From an uncultured Monoglobus sp. (GTDB lineage Bacteria > Bacillota > Clostridia > Monoglobales > Monoglobaceae), in assembly GCA_947625055.1 (NCBI GenBank), contig CANQMT010000028.1, forward strand, positions 1-33,711: a stretch of 33,711 bases of DNA, given 5' to 3'. Below are positions 7,955 to 15,619 of the stretch, one piece after another. The notes under the pieces are model-generated. The model did no database searches. It saw nothing but the letters and a program-made list of their open reading frames with translations, and was not told where the DNA came from. The translations under genes and the position numbers were made by a program. Numbering within the stretch: the first letter of the stretch is position 1; the number at the start of each line of letters is the position of its first letter.

Positions 7955-7992
7955 TTTTAAAACGCGGCGGCAGGCCTATGCCCGCCGCCGCG
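7955..7992 (-). terminator. Intrinsic terminator of the exported stalk-repeat protein gene
   Basis: A 9-bp all-GC stem (7963-7971 with 7984-7992), extended by three more pairs after one mismatch, precedes a T-rich tract on the minus strand. It is about 20 nt after the stop of the gene ending at 8012. Confidence 0.8.
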
Positions 7993-8011
7993 AAATCGAA
8001 AAGACAAAATA

Positions 8012-9121
8012 TTATTTGATATATGTGTCCGCGGTGACTCTTTGGCGCATGGTTGTGGTGCCGTGAGGGCCGCCGAAGGGGTAGACCTTTATGCACAGGC
8101 CGTCCTCGTCATCCGAGAATTCCACGGTCGTGTATGAGTTTTCAAATTCCGACTCAAGCACCAGCCCGCCCTGCTTTAAGGCGTAGAACAAGTATCTGTT
8201 TCCGTCCTTATCCTTCGCGAGGTACACGGTCGCGCCGTCGATCTCGCGGCTGTCATACACCTCGTAATTATCGGTGATAAATTTCACCGCCTCGTCATAG
8301 CTCAAAACGACTTCCAGATCTTTTTTCATGTTAAAGATCTTCTCGGCGTCAACGTTATATCTCGGCACTCCGCCTTGATCGACATACATTGCGCCGACCG
8401 TCTCGCCGTCCAGCAGCACCGGCTTTATGTGATTGAAGTCGGCTGCAAAACCTTCCGAACAGTCGAAAGAGACCGTGTTCATGTAAAAATTAAGCTGATC
8501 AAACGACACGGAAAGAATATTGTCATTGAGCGAGTATTCCATTTTGTGAAGCGGAATATCGTGCAGATCGTTAGTCTGATAGGTATAGAGCCGCACCTCT
8601 CGCTTGTCGTTATCCCATGTGAAGTTACACATATATTTTGAATAGCCGTAATCGGCGTTGGGGCTGTCCGCGGCGACGGTTCCCAGGTCCTCAATGCAGA
8701 CCGCTGTCCTGCCGTTTATCGCGAAACTCGGTGCCTCAAGTCCGTTGAATATGACTTTTATGTCGGTCTCATATATATTGTCAACGACCCTGCCGACCGT
8801 TCCGCGCTCTATATTAAGCGGCTCGCCGTAGCCCGAGGAGCCGTCCGAGTTCGCGGTAAGCGTGCGGGTGTTGTCGTCGTACCACCAATTAAAGCCGTAG
8901 TGCGCGTCCGCGTCGGTCCCGCCCACGTCAAGATCCTCGACCAAAACGGCGGTTTTGCCGTCAATATTATAGGACGGGATCGGGCGGTTGTTGACGTACG
9001 CCAGAATGTCGGTCGAGTAAATACTTCCGACAACGTCGCCGCTTGCGGCGAAAGCGCCGGAGGCCGATCCGAGCAGCATAACGGCGGCAAGCGCCGCGGA
9101 AACAAGTTTAAATTTTTTCAT
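8012..9121 (-). CDS. Exported protein with two stalk-like (copper amine oxidase N-type) repeats
   Basis: The function is not known. A signal peptide is clear (MKKFK, hydrophobic stretch 6-20, cleavage likely after AFA near residue 26). Two related segments at about 32-64 and 110-146 share the pattern VNNRPIPSYNIDGKTAVLVEDL versus FNGLEAPSFAINGRTAVCIEDL. Each is followed by an aromatic stretch ending in W and a beta strand. This resembles the short substrate- or wall-associated repeats often labelled copper amine oxidase N-terminal domain, which carry no oxidase activity. The rest (150-369) is unassigned and predicted mostly beta. AGGAGG precedes ATG. There is no LPXTG motif or S-layer domain, so release into the medium is likely. 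Confidence 0.8.
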   Translation of the reverse strand: MKKFKLVSAALAAVMLLGSASGAFAASGDVVGSIYSTDILAYVNNRPIPSYNIDGKTAVLVEDLDVGGTDADAHYGFNWWYDDNTRTLTANSDGSSGYGEPLNIERGTVGRVVDNIYETDIKVIFNGLEAPSFAINGRTAVCIEDLGTVAADSPNADYGYSKYMCNFTWDNDKREVRLYTYQTNDLHDIPLHKMEYSLNDNILSVSFDQLNFYMNTVSFDCSEGFAADFNHIKPVLLDGETVGAMYVDQGGVPRYNVDAEKIFNMKKDLEVVLSYDEAVKFITDNYEVYDSREIDGATVYLAKDKDGNRYLFYALKQGGLVLESEFENSYTTVEFSDDEDGLCIKVYPFGGPHGTTTMRQRVTADTYIK

Positions 9122-9186
9122 AAGTCTATCCTCCTAAAAAATACTTTATACTTTTTAGACGAAAAAGATCCGAAAAAGTTCCCGAA

Positions 9187-9714
9187 TTATTCAAATTTCT
9201 CGTAAAAAACCAGATCATCAAGCGGTTTTCTCAAATTCATGCTGTCGTGCCTGTCGGATGGCAGCGGTTCCTCGTCGGCGTATCCCACAGCCAGAATGTT
9301 CACGGGCTCAACACCCTCGGGGAGGTTAAGCACCTCTTTTACCACATTCGGCCTGAAATAGCATATCCAGCACGAGCCGAGCCCCTCGTCGGTCGCGGCC
9401 AGCATCATGTGGTCGGTGACGATCGCCGCGTCGATATCCGATATGCATTTTTGGTCGTATTTACGCACCCAGCACAGATCCTTTTCAACGCATATGACAA
9501 ACACCAGCGGCGCGCCGAAGGTTCGGGTGCCCTGGTTCAGCTTTTCTATGCTCTCCTTCTCGCGCAGCACAAAAATGCGCTGCGGCTGGGCGTTGCAGCC
9601 GGTGGGAGCCACCCGCCCCGCCTCAAGGATACGCATGATCTTTTCCTCCTCGACAGGCTTATCCTTATATTTTCTGACAGAATATCTCTTTTTTGCAAGC
9701 TCCAAAAAATCCAT
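9187..9714 (-). CDS. Nitroreductase-family FMN oxidoreductase
   Basis: Flavin-dependent NAD(P)H oxidoreductase of the nitroreductase fold; the physiological substrate is unknown. The family N-terminus is clear (RYSVRKYKDKPVEEEKI, then APTGCNAQPQRIFVL, an FMN-phosphate binding segment). Later come AATDEGLGSCWI and ILAVGYADEEP. The GLGSCWIC stretch and the short 175-residue length place it with small clostridial nitroreductases. An ATG six bases upstream (9718-9720) would be only one base from GGAG, whereas the ATG at 9712-9714 has normal spacing, so I start there. It lies alone between the radical SAM and stalk-repeat genes. Confidence 0.9.
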   Translation of the reverse strand: MDFLELAKKRYSVRKYKDKPVEEEKIMRILEAGRVAPTGCNAQPQRIFVLREKESIEKLNQGTRTFGAPLVFVICVEKDLCWVRKYDQKCISDIDAAIVTDHMMLAATDEGLGSCWICYFRPNVVKEVLNLPEGVEPVNILAVGYADEEPLPSDRHDSMNLRKPLDDLVFYEKFE

Positions 9715-9788
9715 ATGCATACTCCTTCCGTTTTTATAATTTATTTCCGTAATTTATATCCGTCCAAATCGATTTTAATTCTGTTTTA

Positions 9789-10391
9789 TTAATCAATATA
9801 CTCCCGCACTCTGAAGCTCACGCCGCAATTCTCTGCGATCCCGCGGCAGCGCTCGATATCCTCGGGCGGCATTGTTTTGTCGACCACGCTGAAAACGACT
9901 TCTTTAACATACGGCTTTGCTTTCGCCGCAAAATCTTTGATCGCCTCAAAGGCTTTTTCGCCATATCTGCTGTGGCAGACCGCCTGATAGGCCTCGGCGC
10001 TCGGGGCGTTGAGGCTGATCGAAACTACGTCTATCGCGCCTTCAAGCTCGGGCGTCACGTCGCGCCCGTTTATCAGATTTGCCTGTCCATTGGTGTTGAC
10101 GCGGATCGTGATATCATGATCCGCTTTAAGCCGCTTCGCGATCTCGATCATATCGTCAAAACGCTCGGTCGGCTCGCCGTAGCCGCAGAACACCACCGCG
10201 TCATATTTTGAGAGATCACGCTTTTCAAAGTCGGCCATGATCTCGTCAATCGTCGGCTCGCGGTCAAGCCACAGATCGTCCCGGCCGTTCACGTTGTCAT
10301 GCTTGGTCCGCACACAGAATTCGCACGCGTTTGAGCAGCGGTTTGTCATATTAACATAAAGCGAGCTTCCAAGCTCGTAGGTTATTGTCAT
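9789..10391 (-). CDS. Radical SAM protein of the TatD-associated type
   Basis: An iron-sulfur enzyme that would cleave S-adenosylmethionine to start radical chemistry; its substrate is unknown. The cluster motif is CSNACEFC (CxxxCxxC) in NMTNRCSNACEFCVR. CGYGEP and VNTNGQANL supply the SAM-binding GGE-like and following strands. At about 200 residues it matches the compact QueE-like family often found beside or fused to tatD. No tatD is present here. The ATG at 10389-10391 begins the family-typical MTITYELG. The ATG nine bases upstream is too close to the GAGAGAGG site. It is divergent from the threonine ammonia-lyase gene. Confidence 0.85.
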   Translation of the reverse strand: MTITYELGSSLYVNMTNRCSNACEFCVRTKHDNVNGRDDLWLDREPTIDEIMADFEKRDLSKYDAVVFCGYGEPTERFDDMIEIAKRLKADHDITIRVNTNGQANLINGRDVTPELEGAIDVVSISLNAPSAEAYQAVCHSRYGEKAFEAIKDFAAKAKPYVKEVVFSVVDKTMPPEDIERCRGIAENCGVSFRVREYID

Positions 10392-10512
10392 TTTTCTCAT
10401 CCTCTCTCTAAATCTGTTATCTTAAACATATGCATAAATTTTATCACATATATTCCGTTATTTCAACAACAAATTACTGACCTATATATAAGTATTTTTG
10501 TATATTTTTAAC

Positions 10513-10541
10513 TTGCAATTACCGTGAAAAGCTATTATAAT
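10513..10541 (+). promoter_or_regulatory. Promoter of the threonine ammonia-lyase/RidA operon
   Basis: TTGCAA (10513-10518), a 17-nt spacer and perfect TATAAT (10536-10541) lie about 35 nt before the start codon. The resulting leader is too short for a T-box or attenuator. Confidence 0.7.
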
Positions 10542-10575
10542 TATAGGGATAATATTTTCACATAAGGAGAAAACA

Positions 10576-11769
10576 ATGATTTCACTTGACAAAATCTATC
10601 ACGGCGCTCACGTTCTGAAACAGGTCCTGCGTCCGACCGAGCTCATCAGAGCGGCGAGGATGTGCCCCGACTGCAATCTGTATCTTAAAAACGAGAACCT
10701 TCAGGTCACGGGCTCGTTTAAGGTCAGAGGCGCGTATTACAAGATCTCACAGCTCAGTGAGGAGGAGCGCAAAAAGGGCGTTATCGCATGTTCAGCCGGC
10801 AATCACGCGCAGGGAGTCGCGTTGGCCGCCTCAATGAACGGCATCAAGGCCACGATCTGTATTCCCGACGGCGCGCCGATCTCAAAAGTCGAGGCCACCA
10901 AAAGCTACGGCGCGGACGTCGTTCTGGTAAAAGGCGTTTATGACGACGCCTACGAGCACGCTCTTAAACTGGTCGAGGAAACCGGCGCAACGTTCATCCA
11001 CCCGTTTGACGATGAGCTTGTCATCGCCGGGCAGGGTTCGATAGGCCTTGAGATCATTGATCAGCTTGAAAATGTTGACGCTGTCGTTGTCCCGGTGGGC
11101 GGCGGAGGCCTTATATCGGGCGTCGCTTTCACGTTAAAATCCCTCGATCCGAAGATCAAGGTCTACGGCGTACAGGCGGCGGGAGCTCCCTCGATGCGCG
11201 ACGCGATAAAGGACGATAAGATCGAGACTCTGAGCGGCGTTCACACGATCGCCGACGGTATTGCTGTAAAGACCCCCGGCGAGCACACATTTGAGATATG
11301 CAAAAATTATGTTGATGATATTGTGACCGTGACCGACGATGAGATATCAACCGCCATTCTTGAGCTTATCGAACGCGAGAAGGTTATCGCCGAGGGCGCG
11401 GGCGCTGCCTCGGTCGCGGCAATAATGTTTGACAAGCTGCCGGTCAAGGGCAAGAACGTTGTTGCACTTGTCTCGGGCGGAAACATTGACGTTACTATCC
11501 TCTCAAGGGTGATAAACCGCGGCCTTCAGATGACAGGCCGCCTGACCGAGCTTGTCATTGAGCTGACCGACAAGCCGGGCCAGCTTCTGACAGTTTCGGA
11601 AATAATTTCATCATACGGAGCGAACGTTGTGGAGCTCGACCACAACCGCGGCGACAGGCACATAGACATCAACGACTGCATTCTGCGCATCTCTATCGAG
11701 ACAAGGAACCGCGAGCATCTTAACGAAATAATCAACGCCCTGACAAAGAGCGGTTTTAAATTAAGATAA
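10576..11769 (+). CDS. ilvA: Threonine ammonia-lyase with C-terminal ACT domain
   Basis: Pyridoxal-phosphate enzyme that deaminates L-threonine to 2-oxobutanoate and ammonia through a reactive enamine. The Schiff-base Lys is K49 in TGSFKVRGA. The phosphate-binding glycine loop is VPVGGGGLISG, and SAGNHAQG is the family N-loop. Residues about 325-397 form an ACT domain (ELTDKPGQLLTVSEIISSYGANV), as in the roughly 400-residue clostridial and Corynebacterium-like form with one ACT module. It could serve isoleucine synthesis or catabolism; no other ilv genes are present. AGGAG precedes ATG. The next gene 23 nt away encodes RidA, which protects cells from this enzyme's intermediate. Confidence 0.93.
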   Translation: MISLDKIYHGAHVLKQVLRPTELIRAARMCPDCNLYLKNENLQVTGSFKVRGAYYKISQLSEEERKKGVIACSAGNHAQGVALAASMNGIKATICIPDGAPISKVEATKSYGADVVLVKGVYDDAYEHALKLVEETGATFIHPFDDELVIAGQGSIGLEIIDQLENVDAVVVPVGGGGLISGVAFTLKSLDPKIKVYGVQAAGAPSMRDAIKDDKIETLSGVHTIADGIAVKTPGEHTFEICKNYVDDIVTVTDDEISTAILELIEREKVIAEGAGAASVAAIMFDKLPVKGKNVVALVSGGNIDVTILSRVINRGLQMTGRLTELVIELTDKPGQLLTVSEIISSYGANVVELDHNRGDRHIDINDCILRISIETRNREHLNEIINALTKSGFKLR

Positions 11770-11792
11770 TAAATCAATCGGAGGTAATATTT

Positions 11793-12164
11793 ATGAACAA
11801 GATACACACAAACAACGCTCCCGAGGCGATCGGCCCTTATTCGCAGGCGGTCGAGACCGGCGGAACGGTCTACACCTCGGGACAGATCGCGATAAATCCC
11901 AAAAGCGGCGAGATCGAGGCCGCGGACATCAAGGGCCAGACCAAGCAGGTCATGGAAAATCTGAGCGCGGTTCTTGAGGCCGCAGGAAGCTCTTGCGCCA
12001 ACGCGGTCAAGACCACATGCTTTTTGGCCGACATCAACGACTTCGCCGAATTCAACGCGATATACGGCGAGTATTTTTCCTCAAAGCCGGCCCGCTCCTG
12101 CGTGGCGGTAAAATCGCTGCCCAAAGGCGCGCTGGTCGAGGTCGAGGTCATCGCGGTGAAATAA
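11793..12164 (+). CDS. ridA: RidA/YjgF enamine-imine deaminase
   Basis: Hydrolyses 2-aminoacrylate and 2-aminocrotonate, the enamine/imine products of threonine and serine dehydratases, to the oxo acids. The 123-residue protein has the family signature throughout: PEAIGPYSQAVETGG, VYTSGQIAI, LEAAGSS, VVKT-like CANAVKTTCFLADINDFAEFN and ARSCVAVKSLPKGALVEVEVIAV, with the substrate-carboxylate Arg in the last motif. The GGAGG site is strong. Its position directly after the threonine ammonia-lyase gene makes a functional pair likely. Confidence 0.95.
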   Translation: MNKIHTNNAPEAIGPYSQAVETGGTVYTSGQIAINPKSGEIEAADIKGQTKQVMENLSAVLEAAGSSCANAVKTTCFLADINDFAEFNAIYGEYFSSKPARSCVAVKSLPKGALVEVEVIAVK

Positions 12165-12165
12165 A

Positions 12166-12909
12166 ATGACAAGCGGCAAAACACGTCTTTGCGCGATCGA
12201 TGCGGCTCGGGGCGCGGCGCTTATAAGCATGATCATATATCACTTCTGCCGCGATCTGTCAAGCTTCGGCATGCTTCCGGTCAACATGACCCTCTCCCCC
12301 GCCTGCATTGTCTGGCAGCGCAGCATATGTTTCACTTTTATACTTGTTTCCGGGTTCTGCTTCCCGATGAGCGGCCGACCCGTGAAAAACGGAATTATTC
12401 TGCTTCTGTGGGGCGGCGTCATCACAGCCGTGACCGCGCTGTTTTTCCCTCGCGATAAAATAATATTCGGGATACTCACTTTTATGGGCTGCGCGGCGAT
12501 ACTGACCGCGCTTTTCGGCCCGATATTTAAAAAAATCAGTCCGGCTTTCGGGCTGATTTCCGCTTTAGTTCTCTTTGCCGTCACATATAACATAAACAAA
12601 GGTTACATTCTGTCGTTCCCGCTGCCGACGCGGCTTTACGCGAATTATATAACCGCGTTTTTCGGGTTTCCGTTCAACGGTTTTTTCTCGGCAGACTATT
12701 TTTCTTTGCTGCCGTGGTACTTCCTGTATCTCGTCGGATATTTCGCTTACGGAATTATGAAAAACCGCGGGCTGCTCCGCATTCTTAAAAAACCGAACGT
12801 TCCGGTGGTCGGCTTTCTCGGCAGACATTCCCTGATAATTTACATACTCCACCAACCGATCATTTACCCGTCACTGCTGCTGATTGGGAGACTGCTGGGC
12901 GGCGCCTGA
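12166..12909 (+). CDS. DUF1624 membrane protein (heparan-alpha-glucosaminide N-acetyltransferase-like)
   Basis: Integral membrane protein of 247 residues with about seven hydrophobic segments. The N-terminus RLCAIDAARGAALISMIIYHFCRDL is the signature of the acyltransferase-3/DUF1624 superfamily, where the Asp-Arg pair and the following His lie in the first membrane helix. LGRHSLIIYILHQPIIYPSLL near the C-terminus is the second conserved block. Related proteins move acyl groups across membranes to sugars; the acceptor here is unknown. It starts one base after the ridA stop without a clear ribosome site, so it probably depends on translational coupling. Its 3' end overlaps the convergent lipoprotein gene by 39 bp. 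Confidence 0.85.
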   Translation: MTSGKTRLCAIDAARGAALISMIIYHFCRDLSSFGMLPVNMTLSPACIVWQRSICFTFILVSGFCFPMSGRPVKNGIILLLWGGVITAVTALFFPRDKIIFGILTFMGCAAILTALFGPIFKKISPAFGLISALVLFAVTYNINKGYILSFPLPTRLYANYITAFFGFPFNGFFSADYFSLLPWYFLYLVGYFAYGIMKNRGLLRILKKPNVPVVGFLGRHSLIIYILHQPIIYPSLLLIGRLLGGA

Positions 12910-13368
12910 AAGCGCGTTGTCCCACTTAACGTCGGCAGCGGCTATCTTCGAGGTAAAATCGTTATACGCGAAGGCCGCTATCTCGGGATCCGCGCTGCCC
13001 CGCGATGCTGACATGATCTCAAAGGCTCCGCGGTAAGCGGCAAGGACCTCGTCAAGCACGGCGCTGAGCGCTCTGTCGGTCTCATTAAGGCTTTCGGAGC
13101 CGACCATTTTTTTATTGGCATAATACGCCGCCTCAACGTTTGGACTTACGGAATCAAACACCTGCCACCAATTGCCGTTAAGCTCCGCGTCAAGCATTTT
13201 GTCCGCCGCGGCGCGGATATCTCCGAACTCGTAAAACACATCTGCAAACGACACTTCGGGGGAATATTCCGTCCGCGTCGGAGACGGCTCATTACCGCAG
13301 CCAAAAAGCATGGCCGCGCATATAAGAGCCGATAAAATCAACGCAAAATTTTTTAAAATCTTTCTCAT
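12871..13368 (-). CDS. Small lipoprotein of unknown function
   Basis: The protein is not recognised beyond export. The N-terminus is a lipoprotein signal (MRKILK, hydrophobic core, lipobox LFGC with lipidated C24). The mature part of about 140 residues appears helical and has NWWQVFDSV and a possible repeat of AAD-containing helices. It ends in a Gln/Asn-rich tail. The ATG overlaps the thiN stop (13365-13368), so it is the last gene of the fmt-thiN operon. The 39-bp convergent overlap with the DUF1624 gene is unusual. The lipoprotein signal argues that the frame is real. Confidence 0.75.
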   Translation of the reverse strand: MRKILKNFALILSALICAAMLFGCGNEPSPTRTEYSPEVSFADVFYEFGDIRAAADKMLDAELNGNWWQVFDSVSPNVEAAYYANKKMVGSESLNETDRALSAVLDEVLAAYRGAFEIMSASRGSADPEIAAFAYNDFTSKIAAADVKWDNALSGAAQQSPNQQQ

Positions 13369-14006
13369 GATCTCTCCCTGTCATCGCACAGCATAACAAG
13401 CACCGTGCCCGAGTCAAAACTTATTTCCGCCGTGTCCGCCTCGGCAAACTCGTTGCTGGAGGCCTGAACGAGCCCCGAATCGAGGCTCATGCCTTCGGTC
13501 TCATATTTAAGGCCTTTCACTGAAAAATTTTTAACGCTTCCGCCGTACGCAAAAAACGAGACGTATTTCTTTCGACAGTCCGTTTTTTTCAGCGTAAACG
13601 GTCTGTTCTCCATCCATATCTCGTTTATATCATCTATCATTTTAAGTCTCACGCCGCGCTTTAAAGCGTATTTCATAAGGCAAAAGTGTGTAAATTCCTG
13701 ATCTATCCTGCCGCCGATCCCGCCTATCAGCACGATCTCGTCCGCTCCGCGCCCGATCGCGTAATCGACCGCTATGTTTGTGTCGGTCTTATCTTTCTCG
13801 GGCGGATAGATAACGCGTTCCACGCCGGGCGGGATCTCCGCGGCGAATGAATCGTTGTCGCCAAGGAAAATATCGGGAACAACGCCGAGCCGCAGCGCAT
13901 GCTTATAGCCCGCATCGGCGCAGATCACAATATCTCCTCCGAGATCGCGGCCTTCAAGATAGCGGTAATCCGCGATCGCCGCGCTGCTAAATATTATCGC
14001 CTTCAC
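13365..14006 (-). CDS. thiN: Thiamine diphosphokinase
   Basis: Transfers pyrophosphate from ATP to thiamine, making thiamine diphosphate. Catalytic-site motifs are present: ADAGYKHAL, LGDNDS, the KDKTDTNIAVDYA segment and GGIGGRIDQEF. The frame stays open 32 codons further upstream, inside rpe, but family proteins begin near the KAIIF segment. The GTG at 14004-14006, preceded by GGGGG, is therefore the likely start, giving 213 residues. It overlaps the end of rpe by 20 nt. Placement after rpe is standard in Firmicutes. Confidence 0.9.
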   Translation of the reverse strand: MKAIIFSSAAIADYRYLEGRDLGGDIVICADAGYKHALRLGVVPDIFLGDNDSFAAEIPPGVERVIYPPEKDKTDTNIAVDYAIGRGADEIVLIGGIGGRIDQEFTHFCLMKYALKRGVRLKMIDDINEIWMENRPFTLKKTDCRKKYVSFFAYGGSVKNFSVKGLKYETEGMSLDSGLVQASSNEFAEADTAEISFDSGTVLVMLCDDRERS

Positions 14007-14679
14007 GCTTCTCAACCCCCTGCACCGCGCGGAACCGCATATTATGTATGGTGTCTCTGTAATTATCGGAATGAAAAATTGATGATCCCGATACGATAAC
14101 ATTCGCTCCGGCGCCCGTTGCCTCGTCGATGTTGTCCTCGGTTATTCCGCCGTCGACCTCGATATCAACGCTGAGGCCCCGCTCTTTTATTATACTGTAA
14201 AGCTCGGAGATCTTCCCGTCGACCGAGCACATATAATGCTGGCCGCCGAAACCCGGTTCGACCGTCATAAGCAGCACCTGGTCGGCAACGTCAAGAACAT
14301 CGGTTATTTCACTGACGTCGGTCTCGGGCTTTATGCTGACGCCCGCTTTGATCCCGAGCCGCTTTATATACTCAAGAGTTCCGCGCAGATCGCGCACGGC
14401 CTCTTGATGCACGGTTATTATATCCGCGCCCGCGGCCGCGAAGTCGTCAATAAACTCCTCGGGATCAGTCACCATAAGATGCACGTCGAACACAAGAGCC
14501 GTTTTGTCCCTGAGCGCTCTCACCACTGATGAGGAATAACTCAAATTAGGGACAAAATGCCCGTCCATGATATCAATATGCAGATAGTCGGCGCCCGCCG
14601 CCTCGACTCTTTTCACGTCCCGCTCGAGATTGGCGGGGTCCGCCGCAAGGATCGACGGTGAAATTTTAATATATGGCAT
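13987..14679 (-). CDS. rpe: Ribulose-phosphate 3-epimerase
   Basis: Interconverts ribulose 5-phosphate and xylulose 5-phosphate in the pentose phosphate pathway. The TIM-barrel motifs are complete: KISPSILAADPANLE, HIDIMDGHFVPNLS with metal-binding His and Asp, DVHLMV, TVEPGFGGQ and DIEVDGGITEDN, then GANVIVSGSSIF. The 230-residue length exceeds the usual 215-220 because the tail (about ten residues) runs into the start of thiN. AAAGGA precedes ATG by 7 nt. Confidence 0.95.
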   Translation of the reverse strand: MPYIKISPSILAADPANLERDVKRVEAAGADYLHIDIMDGHFVPNLSYSSSVVRALRDKTALVFDVHLMVTDPEEFIDDFAAAGADIITVHQEAVRDLRGTLEYIKRLGIKAGVSIKPETDVSEITDVLDVADQVLLMTVEPGFGGQHYMCSVDGKISELYSIIKERGLSVDIEVDGGITEDNIDEATGAGANVIVSGSSIFHSDNYRDTIHNMRFRAVQGVEKREGDNI

Positions 14680-14735
14680 TGGAAAGTCCTTTCATAGCCC
14701 GCTTGATCAATCAGGCGTTACAAATTAAGCGTTAT

Positions 14736-15614
14736 CTAATATGTTTTGTTCTCAAGGATCTCTTTGTACTGCGCTTTGTAGCTCTCGTGCCGCGATTTGC
14801 TTATTTTCCCGTCATTTAGCGCTTCAAGCACGGCGCATCCCTTTTCAACGGTGTGGCTGCAGTCCGCAAATCCGCACTTGTCAATGTATGGTTCAAATTC
14901 CGGAAACAGTCGGCACAGCTCCTTTTCATCCATATCCGCCACAGAAAACGAACTGAATCCCGGCGTGTCGATTATATATCCTCCGCCGTCGTCAAGCGGC
15001 ATAAGCTCGCTGTGGCGCGTGGTGTGTCTGCCGCGCTCCACCCTGCCGCTGACCTCTCCGGTGGCAAGATCGGCGTTTTTTAATATCCTGTTGAGGAGAC
15101 TGGATTTTCCGACGCCCGAGTTACCGGCAAAAACAGTCAGCTCGCCGCGAAGCAGTTCTGAGAGCCTGTCCGTGTTGTCGCCGGTCTCCGCGCTCACGCA
15201 CAAGGTATCAAATCCCGCTGCGCTGTATATGTCAAAATACTCGCCGCCGTTTTGCAGATCGGTCTTGTTTACGCATATTATAGGCCGTATACCCGCGTAC
15301 ATTGCGGAGGTAATAAGCTTGTCCACCGTAAACAGATTAGGCTTTGGGAACGCGACCGAAAACACGATCGCGATCCTCGTCACATTGGCCACAGGCGGCC
15401 TTATGAGCGAATTGGTCCGCGGCAGGATCTCGCTTATAAGCCCGGTTCCCGAAGCCGAGTCAATATTGCAGTTTACGACATCGCCGACAAGGGGCGTTAT
15501 GCCTTCCTTGCGAAATCTGCCCCGCGCGCGGCATTCGAAAACAGTGTCGGAGCCGGAAGGCTTTATATAGTAAAACCCTCCGACGCCCTTAATTATTCTG
15601 CCTTGAATTATCAT
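14736..15614 (-). CDS. rsgA: Ribosome small-subunit-dependent GTPase A
   Basis: Circularly permuted GTPase that assists late 30S subunit maturation and is a known target of the PrkC-type kinase in Bacillus. An N-terminal OB fold (about 1-65) is followed by G4 NKTD, G1 GNSGVGKSS and G3 DTPGF in permuted order. A C-terminal zinc site with C, C, H and C follows in CGFADCSHTVEKGCAV. The length of 292 is normal. It starts five bases after prkC, consistent with co-transcription of kinase and substrate. Confidence 0.95.
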   Translation of the reverse strand: MIIQGRIIKGVGGFYYIKPSGSDTVFECRARGRFRKEGITPLVGDVVNCNIDSASGTGLISEILPRTNSLIRPPVANVTRIAIVFSVAFPKPNLFTVDKLITSAMYAGIRPIICVNKTDLQNGGEYFDIYSAAGFDTLCVSAETGDNTDRLSELLRGELTVFAGNSGVGKSSLLNRILKNADLATGEVSGRVERGRHTTRHSELMPLDDGGGYIIDTPGFSSFSVADMDEKELCRLFPEFEPYIDKCGFADCSHTVEKGCAVLEALNDGKISKSRHESYKAQYKEILENKTY

Positions 15615-15619
15615 CCGGC

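Noticed and set aside
10548..10575. Possible T-box or leader attenuator before the threonine ammonia-lyase gene
   Set aside because: The predicted leader is under 30 nt, far too short for either.
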